The translations under genes and the position numbers were made by a program. The notes beneath the pieces were generated by a model that saw only the letters and a program-made list of their open reading frames with translations, ran no database searches and was not told where the DNA came from. A stretch of DNA of 64,000 nt from CBDIHP01 sp965279195 (GTDB lineage: Bacteria; Planctomycetota; Planctomycetia; Isosphaerales; Isosphaeraceae): NCBI GenBank assembly GCA_965279195.1, contig CBDIHP010000021.1, forward strand, positions 10,625 through 74,624, in the 5' to 3' direction. Shown piece after piece: positions 52,961-64,000 of this stretch. Each line of letters begins with the position of its first letter. Position 1 is the stretch's first letter.

Positions 52961-55405
52961 TCAGTGACGGAGCAGGAACTCTTTGCTGTTGAGCAGCGCC
53001 CAGGCGACATCCTCCCAGGCCCGCCGACGCTCGGTCGCCGCGGCGACATGCTTGAGGATCGTCGTCCGCTCATCCGAGGTCGGCCGCCGGGTCAGGATGG
53101 CCAGCGTGAGGTCATCGAGGATCACCGCGTCGGACACACCGGACTTCAGCAACTGCCCGATACGGTTGTCGCCCGCGCCGAGCTTCTCGCGGATGGATTC
53201 GCCGTTGATGAGCTGGAAGGCCTGGGCCAGCGAGATCGACTCGGACCGCTCGCATTCGCAGGTGAGCAGGCGATCGGGCTTGCCGAAGATCTTGAGGAAG
53301 TCGCCGCCCATCTTCGCGCCCGGCAACTGTGTGGCCCGAGTCTGGCGAGGGGCACCGGGGAACGTGTCGGGCTTGCCGAGGCCCTGGCCGAGGGCATCGA
53401 GCAACACCTCGGCGGGGAGGAGCTTGACGTAGCCGCGGGCGAAGTTCGCGTCGTCCTCGGCGTTGGTCGGGTCGGGCTGGGAGTCGAGCTGGTAGGTCCG
53501 CGAGGTCATGATCAGCCGGACCAGGGGCTTGAGCCTCAGGCCGTCGCGGACGAACTCGGCGGTGAGGGCGTCGAGGAGTTCGGGGTTGGACGGCGGGTTG
53601 GAGTCGCGGCAGTCGTCCACCGGCTCGACGATCCCGCGTCCCATCAGGTGGAACCAGACGCGGTTGGCGAGGTTGCGGGCGAACTGGGGGTTGTCGACGG
53701 TGAGCCAGCAGGCGAGGGCATCGAGGGCGTCGGGCCGGCCTTTCAGCTCGGGCCGGGGGCCGCCGAGGGGCTTGGGGGACATCATCTCGCCGCTGCGGGG
53801 CTGGACCAGGCGGGGGCGGCCGGTCAGGTGGATGATGACGTCGCCATTGATCTCGTGCTTGTCGAACTTGTCCCGGCGGTTGGTGTCGAGGACCTTCCGG
53901 CCGACGTTGGCGAAGTAGGCGGCGAGGCCGAAATAGTCGTCCTGGGTCCAGACATCGAAGGGGTGGTTGTGGCACCGGGCGCACTGGAGCCGGACGCCGA
54001 GGAAGACCTGGCCGACGGTCTCGGCCGCGCTCATCGGGTCGGAATTGGTGCGGTAGAAGCTCGCGGGCGGGTTGCGGTAGGTCGAGCCGGTCGTCGAGAC
54101 GATCGACCGGGCGAACCGCTCGAGCGGGACGTCGGCGGCGACCTGGTCGCGCAGCCAGCGCTGGAAGATCCAGACGCCCTTGTCGCCCATCGTCTTCTCC
54201 TCGTTCCGGAGGAGGTCCGCCCACTTGAGGGCCCAGAAGTCGGCGAACTCCGGCCGGGCGAGCAGGCGGTCGACGAGTTGGGTTCGTTTCGTCGACGACG
54301 GGTCGTCGAAGAAGGCGCGTGCTTCATCCGGCGTGGGCAGGACGCCGAGGACGTCGAGGAAGGCGCGGCGGAGGAAGACCTGGTCGGACGCGAGCCGGGA
54401 CGGCCGGATCCGCAGGGCCTGGAGCTTGGCCGCGACCTTCTCGTCGAGGACGTTTGCGGCGGGCATGGCGTCGACGATCGGCGGGCGGTCGGGGAGGAAG
54501 GCCAGCCGGCTGACCGCGCGGCCGGTGAGGTAGCGGACAGCGACGACGGTCTCGGTCGGGCGATTGGCGGTGACGAGGCCGTTGACGGAGACGCCCGCGC
54601 GGGTGGGGTCGTCGAGGTCGTAGGAGGCGAACCGGGTGACGTCGCGGACGCTGCCGTCGGACATCTCGGCGGTCACGAGAAGTTGCTGGGCCTTCGAGGG
54701 GAACCCATTAATGCGGCCCTCGGGGACGACCCTGAGCCGGGCCACGGTCGCGGCCGAGTCGCGGTCGTCGCGGGCACCGTCGGCGATCCAGGCGGTCAGG
54801 ATCCGGGCTTCGAGCGAATCGGCCTTGAACCGCAGGCCCCCCTCGTGCGGGACTTGGCCGGTTGGCTTGAGGAGCGCGAGGCTGCGGTCGGGCTCGTGGA
54901 GGTTGATACGGCGATTCTGGGTGTCGCGGGCCAGCGAGGCGAGGTCGAAGGCGGGGTCGTCGCCCCGGAGGCTGAGCCGGAAGCCCCCCTTGCCATTGAT
55001 GTTGCCGTGGCACGCCCCCATGTTGCAGCCGGCGCGGGAGAGCAAGGGGACCACGTCCAGGCGATAGCTTGACGGCGGCCGGGGCGTGGCGTCCCGCACG
55101 ACCAGATCGACATAAGCGTCCGTCTTGCCCTGACGCGCGACAAGCCGCCCCGTGCCCGTCGACCGGGGGAGGACCACTCCGGAGGGGCTCACGGTGGCGA
55201 GCGACTCGGGTTCGACGCGGTATTCGACGGCGGAGGAGACGTCGACCAGGCTGCCGTCGGGGCGTCGCAGGGTGACGACGACCTGCTGGCGGGGGTTGCG
55301 GGCATCGAGGACGATCGCCGGGGGCGAGAGCTGGATCGCGGGCGCGCCGGGACCGGGCTCCGCGCCGAGGATCGCGAGCAGGGCGGCGACGCGGCAGAGC
55401 GGCAC
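52961..55405 (-). CDS. DUF1549/DUF1553 protein with cytochrome-like motifs
   Basis: An 814-residue exported protein starting at GTG 55405, with GGAGG five bases upstream. After a signal-like N-terminus come an Ig-like (Big-2) domain (about 25-105), the planctomycete cytochrome-C-like motif C-x4-CHG at Cys127/Cys132/His133, a second Ig-like part, then DUF1549 (about 315-520) with a CARCH haem-type motif near residue 475 (QCARCHNHP), and DUF1553 (about 575-800). Gene pair with DUF1501 is conserved in these bacteria. Possibly a periplasmic electron-transfer or carbohydrate-linked complex; not shown. Confidence 0.92.
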   Translation of the reverse strand: MPLCRVAALLAILGAEPGPGAPAIQLSPPAIVLDARNPRQQVVVTLRRPDGSLVDVSSAVEYRVEPESLATVSPSGVVLPRSTGTGRLVARQGKTDAYVDLVVRDATPRPPSSYRLDVVPLLSRAGCNMGACHGNINGKGGFRLSLRGDDPAFDLASLARDTQNRRINLHEPDRSLALLKPTGQVPHEGGLRFKADSLEARILTAWIADGARDDRDSAATVARLRVVPEGRINGFPSKAQQLLVTAEMSDGSVRDVTRFASYDLDDPTRAGVSVNGLVTANRPTETVVAVRYLTGRAVSRLAFLPDRPPIVDAMPAANVLDEKVAAKLQALRIRPSRLASDQVFLRRAFLDVLGVLPTPDEARAFFDDPSSTKRTQLVDRLLARPEFADFWALKWADLLRNEEKTMGDKGVWIFQRWLRDQVAADVPLERFARSIVSTTGSTYRNPPASFYRTNSDPMSAAETVGQVFLGVRLQCARCHNHPFDVWTQDDYFGLAAYFANVGRKVLDTNRRDKFDKHEINGDVIIHLTGRPRLVQPRSGEMMSPKPLGGPRPELKGRPDALDALACWLTVDNPQFARNLANRVWFHLMGRGIVEPVDDCRDSNPPSNPELLDALTAEFVRDGLRLKPLVRLIMTSRTYQLDSQPDPTNAEDDANFARGYVKLLPAEVLLDALGQGLGKPDTFPGAPRQTRATQLPGAKMGGDFLKIFGKPDRLLTCECERSESISLAQAFQLINGESIREKLGAGDNRIGQLLKSGVSDAVILDDLTLAILTRRPTSDERTTILKHVAAATERRRAWEDVAWALLNSKEFLLRH

Positions 55406-55534
55406 GGCGGCCTCCGCGGTTCGGGGGTGGGTCGCGGGCTGGGGTCGTTGAGAGGGAGCGAGGAAAGATCAACCGAAGTTTAACCCTGGCCGGAGGGCGG
55501 GGTCAAGCGAACCGATGCGGGCCCAGAAACGGGA

Positions 55535-55570
55535 CCGAGCGGCCGACATCCGGGGATGTCGGCCGCTCGG
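55535..55570. terminator. Hairpin after the giant protein gene
   Basis: A 17-base perfect stem (55535-55551 with 55554-55570) with almost no loop, 65 bases past the stop of the minus-strand giant gene. It lies between that gene and the DUF1549 gene. Confidence 0.65.
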
Positions 55571-55634
55571 CCTGGTTCCGATCGTCAGCCCGCCGCGACC
55601 CGTCGCGGGATGCTCCGGGTCGCGGGGAAGAAGG

Positions 55635-58600
55635 TCAGATGCTGAGCTTCTTGTTGATCGCGACGACGCCCAGCTTGTTGGTGACGGGCTTGGCCGCGGT
55701 CTTGGTGACGGGCTTCGGGGTGGCCTTGGCGACGACCTTCTTGGTGGCCTTGACCTTGGCCGACTTGACCGCGGTGGTCGTGGCCGCGGCGTTGGTCAGC
55801 GTCTGGGCCGAGCTGTTGGCCGCCGCCAGGATCGGGGTGTTGACCCCGGTCGTGGGGGAGGTGGTGGTCGTGGTCGGCGGCGTGAGGTTCACGCTGTCGG
55901 CGAAGGCGGGGAGGCCGGCGCCCGTGGCCGAGATCACGGCGTTGGCCGGGATCGTGACCTTGACCAGGCCCGTCGAGTTGAAGCCCCCGGAGAGGTTGAA
56001 CCGGACGGTGTGGTCGTCGATCCAGGACAGGCTGGTGGCCTTGGCCGGGGAGACGGAGTTGAGGCCGTTCCCGGTGAGGATCAGGTCGGTCGGGCTGACC
56101 GTGGCCTTGTTGACCGGGTTCGAGAAGTCCACCGTGATCGAGCCGGCGGAGCTGAGCGCGGTCGAGGTGATGATCTGGCCGCTGGCGAGCGCGGAGCCGT
56201 CGGAGGCCAGGGAGGTGGAGGCGACGCGGAAGGCCGCCCCCGCGGCGATGCCGCCGGACCCGTTGAACTCGAAGGCACCGATGTCGGCCGGGCCCTTGCC
56301 CGAGAAGCCCTTGCTGGCGATGTCCACCCGCGACCGGTAGCGGAAGTCGGTGGACGGGGCCGAGGACTGGCGGGCGTTGTCGATGGCCGCCGAGGAGACG
56401 GTCAGGTCGAAGTTGCCGTCGAGGAAGAAGTTGGCCGGGGTGTCGCCGGTCGGCCGCGGGTCGCGGGCGGCGGCGAATCTCGGATCCCCGGTGAAGTTGC
56501 CGTTGGCATCCAGGGCGGTGGTGGTGAGGACCGCCGGATTGAACCCGCCGCCGACGTTGAAGGTGTCGTCGGCCGGGCTGCTGTTGCTGGCACCGTTGCC
56601 CGAGAACAGGTTGGACCGGAGGACCAACTTGCCCGCCGTGTTGGAGAAGATCGCCGAGCCGGGCCGGGCGGTCGTCGGGGCGTGGTTCTGCCAGAAGATG
56701 TTGTTGTCGATGTTCGCCAGCACCGGGGCGCCGCTGACGGCGGAGACCCGGATGCCATCGGTGTTGAGGGCGATGGTGTTGTTGGCAATGGTCGTGGGCT
56801 GGGCGAGCGACGCGGTGATGCCGGCGTCGTTGACCAGGATGCCGGTGAGGTTCCCGACGAACCCGTTGTCCACGATCCTCGGGGTCTGGGCGTTGGTGCC
56901 GGCGGTCTGGACCGCGACGCCAAAGCCGCTGGTGATGAAGTAGTTCCGATCGACCAGGATGTTCGAGTTGGTGATCGACAGGCCGATGGAGTCGGATCGG
57001 ATGGTGCCGAGGACCGAGTCACCGGCGAAGGCGCTGACGATCGAGAACCCGGAGATCTCGGTGTCGATGCCCTGGACGAGCGGGATGTTGACGGCGTTGA
57101 CCACGATCGTCGAGGTGTTGGCCCCGTAGATCAGGGTCTTCTGAGCGTTGCCCGGGACGACGTTGGTGGCCGTGCTGGAGGCGGCCGCGGAGACCAGCCG
57201 GACCTGCGGCTTGAGGCTGATGTTCTCGGTGTAGACCCCCTCGAGGACCGCCACCGTATCGCCCGTGGTCGCCGCGGCGAGGCCGGCGGTGATCGTCGGG
57301 AAGGGGTTGTTGCGGGTGCCGGTCGGCGTCGTGGCGGTGTTCGCCCCGACGTAGATGACCTTCGACAGGCTCGGCGAGAAGACGGCGAACTGCGAGGAGT
57401 AGTCGCCGGCGGCCGTGTTGCCGTTGACCGCGTTGCCCGCGACGTCGGTGACCTTGGTCGCCCCGGTGGCCTTGAGGGTCACCTGGTAGAGGTCGTTGGC
57501 GAGGTTGCCGCTGACGTCGAAGGAGACCGAGACCGCGCCCTTCGGGGTGAAGAGCAGCCTGGGCACGATGGTGGTCGGATCGACGGTGAGGGTGACGTCG
57601 TTGGCGTTGCCGAAGACGCCGTCCCCGCCGGCCCGGGTGACGATGATCGAGTTGGCGTTGAGCGAGGTCAGGTCGATGTTCTTGTCGAACCCGACCGTGA
57701 CGCTCACCTTGCTGTTGTTGACGCCCGTGGTGGTCCCGGCGGCGGGGTTCACGGAGCTGACATTCGGGCGGGTGGTGTCCACCACGAATCCGACGATCGC
57801 ACCGGCGCTCACGTAGGTCGGGAGCGAGTCGGTCGGCAGGTTCGAGGGGTTGCCGCTCTGGTTGATGACCCGGACGCGGGCGATCGCGTAGCCGGTGTTG
57901 CCCTTGCCCGGGGCGAGGACGCCGCTCGGCCCGACGTTGTATGGCGAGTCGGGGATCGGGTTGGCGATCGTGACCGAGAACCTGCCCTGGGCGTCGGTGG
58001 TGCCGGTGCCCGCGTTGAGGATGTCGAAGTTGCCGTCACCCTTCGACGAGATGTCGATGATGACGGTCTGGTTGAGCAGGAAGTTCGTCGGCGGGAAGGT
58101 GTCGGTGATGGTGCCGATGAACGTCGGGGTGCTGTCGTTGGTGATCCCGTCCCGGATGTTCGAGTCCGTGTTCGGGTCGAGGGCGAAGGACCCCGACACG
58201 ATCGACGGCTTGTTGGTCGAGATCGAGAAGGTCACCTGGAAGTTGCCGCCGGGGAACGAGTCGCCCGAGGGCAGGGCCCGCTGGTTGCCGCTGGCGTCGA
58301 GGTTCTCGCCGTCCAGGGCATTGCCGTTGGGGTCGCGGAGGACGTTGGCACCGTCGCCCAGGAGGCGGAGGCGGTAGACGTCGTTTAGCGAGCCGGCGGG
58401 GAAGAGGTTGGCGGTGTCGATCGTCAGGGTCTTGGTCGCGGCGTCGAAGGTCAGGCGGCCGCCGAGGTTGATCGTGCGATCATTCGGGCTGTTGCCGTTG
58501 CCGAAGACGCCGTCCCCGCCCGAGGCGTCGAGGACGACCGAGCTGGAGGTGATCGTCGCCGGGTCGATCCGGGCGTCGAACGTGACCTTGATGTTCTGCG

Positions 58601-61600
58601 GGGCCTGGTTGGCACCGGCGATCCCGCCGACGCTGTAGATGTTCACCGACTGGGCCGCCGAGGGGCCGCTGACCGTCGCCGTCACGCCGGTGACGTGGGG
58701 CGGGAAGAGGTCGCGGTACTCGTAGGCACCGATGTCGAAGAACGGCCGGCTGCCGAACCCGACGTTCGGGGTCCCGGCGGTGTCCACGCGGAGGAAGCCC
58801 GCCGCGTCACGCTCGCCGCTGATCGGCACGTAGTAGTACGTGCCCTGCGTGGCCGAGATCGCCGAGGGGATCGCACCCGCGGCGGTGGCGAGCACCGGCA
58901 CGAACTGGTCCTTGAAATTGCGGATGCCGTAGCCGGGCAGGGAGACCAGGTCGAGGGTCGTCGCGAACCCGAGGCCGCCTCGGGTGTTCGAGCGCCCGGT
59001 GATGTTGCGGATGCCGACCGTCTCGTCGAGCTGCTGCGTGGTCGCCGGGAGCAGGACGTTCCCGAAGATCGACGGCCCGAGTTCGGACCGGGCCGCGTCG
59101 ATCGCCGCCGAGCCCGGCAGGAGCGAGAAGTCCAGGTTCGCCGGGTTCCGGAACTTCGGATCGCCGTTCACCGACTGGAACTCGGCGTAGAAGTTATTCC
59201 CGCCGGGGACGATGTCGGTGTTGCGGTTGTTGTTGAAGAACAGGTTGTACTGGCCCTGGGAGCTGTACTCCTGACCGACCGTCCGGATCGCCACGTCGCT
59301 GCTGTTCGCGAAGATGTTGTTCATCGCGAGCAAGGCGACGTGGGACTGGCTGTTCTGCCCGTTGAAGTTCGGCGCCTGGGCATGGATGCCCTCGGCGACG
59401 TTGAAGAAGGTGTTGTTGAGGAGGACAGCCTGCGTGGGGCTCGGGAACGCGGTGTTGTCGGCGGTCTCGGAATTGATCCGGACACCGGACGGCATGTTGC
59501 TGAACGAGGTGTTGTAGACGAAGGTGTTCGTCGGCTCGCCGAGGGCACCGATCCGACCCGGTGTCGCCGCGTAGTTTTGAGCGATGGCGATGACGTTGCC
59601 CGGCCCGGGATGGACGACCAGCCCCGCCTGGCTGAACGAGTCGAACTTGGAGTTCGAGATCGCGAAGCCCTTGGAGATATTCGTCTGTGCGCCCCGGTTC
59701 TGGTTCGGGCCGACGACACTAACGCCTTGCTTCTGGTTGTAGATGCCATCCGCGGCGGGGTCGAAGCTCCCGTCGCCCGTGACATCGAAGGTGACGATCG
59801 CACCGCCGCCCTGCTGTTCGATCCGGGTGATGTACCGGATATCGACGTTGTCGATGATGCTGCCGTCACGGGGGTCGAACAGGTTGTAGTCGGAGTAGGC
59901 CAGGCCGCCGATGGCGATGACGCCGCCGTCGCCCGCCTGAGGTGCCGTGCCGGTATAGTTCTGGCCCTGGCTGACCAGATACTGGGGGGTCACGGCCTGA
60001 TTCAGGGCGATGCCGCGGACCGTGGTCCCGACCGTGTTGTCACGCAGCGAGGTGATGATGACCGGGACGCGGGCCTGTCCCGTGGTCTCGTTCGCACCGA
60101 TGCCGGTGATCCGGAGCTGGCTCATGAGGCCCGGGTCGATCAGCGGGTCGGCCGTCGGATCCACGCCGTCGTCGATGCCGACCAGGAAGCCGGCGCCGCC
60201 GCGGGAGTCGGAGAAGACGTTACCGTTCGGCATCCCGCTGACGCCATCGCCGAGCGGCGGGACGGTCGTGTCGTTGAGGAGCTTCACGACGAGCGACTCG
60301 CCGGGGCGGGCGATCTTGGAGCCGTCGGCCAGGATCGTGTCCGGCAGGGCGCTCTGGAGGGTGAGCGTCACCGCCGGGTTCGGGATCCCGGCCAGGCCGG
60401 TCGGGTTGCCGGACTGCGGGCTGAACAGCCCGCCGAGGACGACCGTGGTGCGGAGGACGTGGGTGATGTCCGTGTTCGCCCAGATCCCGTTGACGTCCTG
60501 GTTCGACGGGTAGCCTTGGACCGATCCGCCGTTGCGGTTCGACGGCAGCGGGATGATCTCGAGGCCGTTGACGTCGTTCCGCTGCAGCACATTGCCGCGG
60601 AAGAACGGCGATCCGGAGATCAGCGGCCGCTGGAGGTCGCCGGCGAGCATGCCGTCGGCCTCGTTGGAGATCGGGGCCTCGAGGTTGTCGAAGAAGTTGT
60701 TGCTCGTCACCAGCGCCCTGGTGCCGAGTGCGCTGCCGAAGCCGAACTGGGACGCCCCGATGAACGAGAGGACGTCACGCTGCTGGATCGTGCCGGCGTT
60801 GGAGTTGACCGAGCCGCCGCCGTAGCGGAGTTCTGTCTCATCCAGGATCAGGCGGGCCCCGGTGGTGATGGCCACGCCGCCCCAGCGGGCGAGCGTCGGG
60901 ACGTTGCCCGACGTCGGCTGGAGGCTGCCCGCCCCGGTCGAGACGCCCGGATTCGCGGCGACGATCGTCGTCGTCTGCTGGGTGATCGGGTCGAAGTAGC
61001 TGGTCGTCGCCGCGTCATCGAACAGCGAGGTGAAGATGACCCGGGCGTCGCCGGTGGTGTTGTAGACGTAGGCCGGATTCGGCTGGCCGTTCGCGAGCGT
61101 CGGGCCGTAGTTGTTGTCCTGATCCCAGCGGCTGATGTAAGTCCGGTCGCCGACGATCAGGCTGGCGTTGACGTTGTTGATCTCCAGGGCGGCACCGCGC
61201 TGGAACTTCAGCAGCATGCCGGGGGAGATGTACAGCCGGTCGGTCGTGGAGGATTGGGCGCCGCCGGTCTCCTGGAGGAGGTTCGCCCCGATCGTGATGC
61301 GGGATGCGAACAGGTAGGAGACGGGGTCGTCCATCACGAAGTTGCGGGCCCCACCCTTGGTGGTGGGGTTGGCGGGCCGGACGACCGCGTTGGTCGGCTC
61401 GGCGACGCCGTTCAGCTCGGCGCGGACGAAGATGCCGTTCAAGGAGTTCCGGACGTTGGTGATCCGGCGGATCAGCGGGCCGCGGGCGATGTCGTCCTCG
61501 CGGAGCGAATCGACGTCCACCGAGATCGAGGCCTGGAGGCCGCCGGTGCCGGTGTCGGCGATCGTCGTGTTGGTGATCGCCGGCCGCGAGTTGAACATCA

Positions 61601-63288
61601 TCAGGGCGTCGTAGCGGTTGCCGATCGTCTGGGGCACCGCACCGCCGCCGAAGCGGACGTTCGCGAAGTTGACGACCGACATCACGTCGTCGGCGCCGGT
61701 GATGGCGTCGCTGGGCGTGGTCGAGCCGGTCGGGGTCGGGCCCTTGAGGCGGCCGTCGACCGCGAAGGTCGAGGTCCGGTTGGCCTGGGTGTAGTTGCGG
61801 AAGACGATGCCGCCGAAGTCGCCGCCGCGGGCGGTCGAGTCGGCGCCATCGCGGTTGGAGTCGCCGCCGACCGAGTCGTCGAGGTAGCTGGTGATTGTCA
61901 CCGGCTGGGTCGGGGAGCCGTTGACCTGGACCGCCGCGCCCTGGTTCTGGACGAACAGGCTGGCGTTCCGCATCTTCAGGATCGCACCCGGCTCGAACGA
62001 GAGCGTGGTCCCGAAGGGCACCGAGGCGCTGCCGTCGTTGACGATCGGGTCGCTGCCGGACGGGGCCTGGAGCACGAACGGGGCCTGGTTGACCGCCCCG
62101 GTGACCGGGTCGACCTGGGCCTGCGCCGGCAGGGCGACGATCACCACCGGGCCGTTCTTCGACAGCAGCGACGCCGCGTAGAAGGCCGAGCGGTCGAACC
62201 GGCCCTTGCCCGAGCGGTCGAACCGCGAGTCGAACCCGGTGCCGAAGTTCGCGGCGCTGTTGAGGTCACCGCCGTTGAGGGCGTTGGCCGTCGCCTGCGG
62301 GGCGAGGACGGGGTAGGGCTTGGCGAGCGAGCCGTCGGGGTCGTCGGTCGAGCTGAACGGGTCGTCGAAGTAGTCGGGGCGGGCGTAGATGATGTTGCCG
62401 TGCGGCACGACGGTGAAGCCGGTGACGAACGCACCGCCCGCCACGCCGTCGCCCGACAGGCCGCCGCGGGTCTTGCCGTTGGGCAGGAGCGTCTCGTAGC
62501 CCGACGCGGTCGGGTTCTCGTTGCCGAGGAACTCGCCGTCGAGCTGGTTGCCGTAGATGTCGGTGACGGCCGACTGCCCGGCGACGTTCGGGATGTAGAG
62601 CCGGTAGTTGTCCGGCTCCAGGGTCGTCCCGGGGGCCAGCGACAGCACCAGGCGGTTATTGAAGCCCGGCTCGCCCGCGACGGCGCCCGGGATCGAGTTG
62701 GTAAGCTGGACCGTCGTCCCGGGGACGACCGAGAAGCCGGTCGTGTTGGCGATGCCCATGTCGCCGAACGTGCCGGTGTACTGGGCGTTCGCGCCCGTTC
62801 CCTTGGTCCGGATGAGCTGGATGAGGTTGTTGTAGCTGCCGGTCGGCAGCGAGTTGGAGAAGTCGAGGACGAACTGCGACGGCGGGGCGTCGGCGCGGAT
62901 GTCGCCGTCGCTGCCGGGCAGCTCGTAGTACGACCGGATGCCGGTGAACACGGCATCGTTGAGATCGGCCGTGCGGACGTCGGGGCCGACGGCCAGGTAG
63001 TTGGTGATGTAGGTCGGGACGGGCTGGACGTTGAGGGTCAGGGCGAAGTCGTTGGCGGCGGCGCCCGAGCCGATCGGGTTGCCGGCCGCGTCAACGATGC
63101 CCGGATAGACGCCCGACTTCGTGTGGAACAGGACGGCGTACTTGCCCGCGGGCAGGCCGGCGTTGAACTTCAGGTCGATGCGGCCGGTGTAGGGGTTGCT
63201 CGTGAGCGTCCGGCTGCTGGTCGAGACGAAGATCGCGCTCTTGATGTAGGACGAGCGGACGACGTCGTCGCCGGTCCCGAGCTGCCGT
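55635..63288 (-). CDS. Giant secreted Ig-like/parallel beta-helix protein (main part)
   Basis: At least 2438 residues in one frame, stop at 55635. The frame is open from a GTG at 62951, and coding sequence continues upstream in the same frame (LNVQPVPTYITNYLAVGPDV) to about 63285, where it joins the upstream fragment after a one-base shift. The protein mixes right-handed beta-helix blocks (NNTFFNVAEGIHAQ, NTIALNTDGIRVSA), Ig/cadherin-like strands (FSISTNKPSIVSGSFALDP, VNPAAGTTTGVNNSKVSVT), and a Lys/Ala/Val-rich C-terminus (KVKATKKVVAKATPKPVTK). Probably surface-anchored or secreted adhesin-like. No catalytic domain seen. Confidence 0.8.
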
Positions 63289-64000
63289 CGGGGCCGTAGT
63301 CGATCAGGTCGTAGTTGCTGAGGTTCGCCACCGACGACGGGTCGAGGGCGGGCACCGCGAACTGGGTCGGGACCGCGAACGGGCTGTTCAGGGCCTGGGG
63401 GTTGACCTGGTCGGCGATGTTCACCGACAGGCTGAGCAGGCCGTTGATGTTCGAGCCTTCGGCGATCGAGGTGCCGGTCACGAACGGCCGGGTGGAATCG
63501 ACGCGGAACGACTGGTCGATGACCGAGGCGAGGCCGGGCAGCGGCGGGGAGTCGGGCTGGCCGATCGCCACCACGCGGATCTTGTTGTAGCCGTCGGGCA
63601 GCGAGAAGCCGGCGGGGAAGTTGATCGTGAACTTGCCGGTCGCGTCGGTGGTCGTCTGCACGTCGATGGTGCCGACGAAGCCGCGGCCGCCGGCCCCGAC
63701 GCCGAGGTCCAGGGCGCCCGCGGCCAGGCCGGCGTGGCTGATGCCCGAGAACTGAGCGAGGATGACGACGCCCGCCACCGTGCCGGGGAAGCTCGACGTG
63801 ATCTGGCCGCTGAACGACGGGGTGTTGACGCTGGTGTTCTGGTCGCCCGAGATGCCCGAGTCGGACGGGCTGGTCAGCACCAGCGACGAGATCGACGGGG
63901 CCACCAGGTTGCGGACGCCGTAGTCGAGGCGGAAGGCCTCATCCGCGCCCGTGTTCGAGCCGTTGCCCGACGGGTAGCTGCCGGTGAACTCGCCGTCGAG
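63170..64000 (-). CDS. Upstream fragment of the giant protein, different frame, 5' end outside window
   Basis: The frame is open from the window edge (64000) downward, with typical sequence FTGSYPSGNGSNTGADEAFRL, then Ig-like text SPSDSGISGDQNTSVNTPS, and reads well to about 63290. Beyond that it runs into low-complexity Arg/Ser/Pro sequence and stops at 63170, while the other frame takes over with QLGTGDDVVRSSYIKSAIF. The two are one gene split by an indel of one base. Confidence 0.7.
   Translation of the reverse strand, partial: LDGEFTGSYPSGNGSNTGADEAFRLDYGVRNLVAPSISSLVLTSPSDSGISGDQNTSVNTPSFSGQITSSFPGTVAGVVILAQFSGISHAGLAAGALDLGVGAGGRGFVGTIDVQTTTDATGKFTINFPAGFSLPDGYNKIRVVAIGQPDSPPLPGLASVIDQSFRVDSTRPFVTGTSIAEGSNINGLLSLSVNIADQVNPQALNSPFAVPTQFAVPALDPSSVANLSNYDLIDYGPDGSSGPATTSSARPTSRARSSSRPAAGRSRATPTPAAST

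Noticed and set aside
55515..58388. A 957-codon plus-strand open frame near the end of the giant gene
   Set aside because: Antisense shadow with low-complexity RGDGV-type sequence; the minus-strand reading shows Ig-like and beta-helix repeats.
58695..63299. A 1534-codon open frame on the plus strand opposite the giant repeat protein
   Set aside because: Composition is Val/Arg/Gly/Asp-rich shadow sequence of the minus-strand gene, with no known domain.

Overview
The window is high-GC bacterial DNA from a planctomycete, most likely of the Isosphaera/Singulisphaera group. This is inferred from the gene content: a DUF1501 protein beside a DUF1549/DUF1553 protein with cytochrome-like CxxCH motifs, giant secreted Ig-like/beta-helix proteins, an FG-GAP protein with an N-terminal LEPR-XLL-type motif, and secreted proline/alanine-rich proteins of unknown function. 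No rRNA, tRNA, CRISPR array, insertion sequence or integrase was seen, and no gene-free stretch exceeds 300 bases.

Layout. 1-2457 (+): end of one glycosyltransferase and a complete second one. 2536-5394 (-): secreted FG-GAP/DUF4214 protein. 5664-9029 (-): MmgE/PrpD protein and a large alpha/beta hydrolase. 9208-13739 (-): polysaccharide export and assembly cluster (ABC-2 permease, ATPase, tandem-domain glycosyltransferase, small coiled-coil protein). 13998-16887 (-): thiamine-diphosphate enzyme with a Tat-like signal, and a TIM-barrel sugar isomerase/epimerase. 17118-18223 (+): FabZ-type dehydratase overlapping trmB. 18359-34112 (-): a complete 14-gene nuoA-N complex I operon with a recognisable promoter. 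34338-37737: three proteins of unknown function. 37753-40770: proB and purF, divergent, purF with a near-consensus promoter. 40889-43256 (-): ECF sigma factor, anti-sigma factor and a double-PDZ secreted protein in one operon. 43402-51369: FMN reductase, secreted beta-propeller protein, RsmB-type RNA methyltransferase, YgiQ radical SAM protein, family 2 glycosyltransferase, DUF971 protein and a 74-residue protein. 51505-55405 (-): DUF1501 and DUF1549/DUF1553 pair. 55635-64000 (-): giant repeat protein running off the window end, with an apparent one-base frameshift near 63285.

How genes work together. The nuo operon encodes the whole proton-pumping NADH:quinone oxidoreductase. The glycosyltransferases at both ends of the first 14 kb flank an ABC exporter and probably serve surface polysaccharide synthesis. 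The sigma/anti-sigma/PDZ operon looks like an envelope-sensing unit. Most remaining genes are single housekeeping genes or secreted planctomycete-type proteins.

Limits. All calls are from reading sequence and family knowledge; no database search was run. Starts were chosen from ribosome-binding sites where visible. Promoters are matches to a sigma-70-like consensus and are inference.
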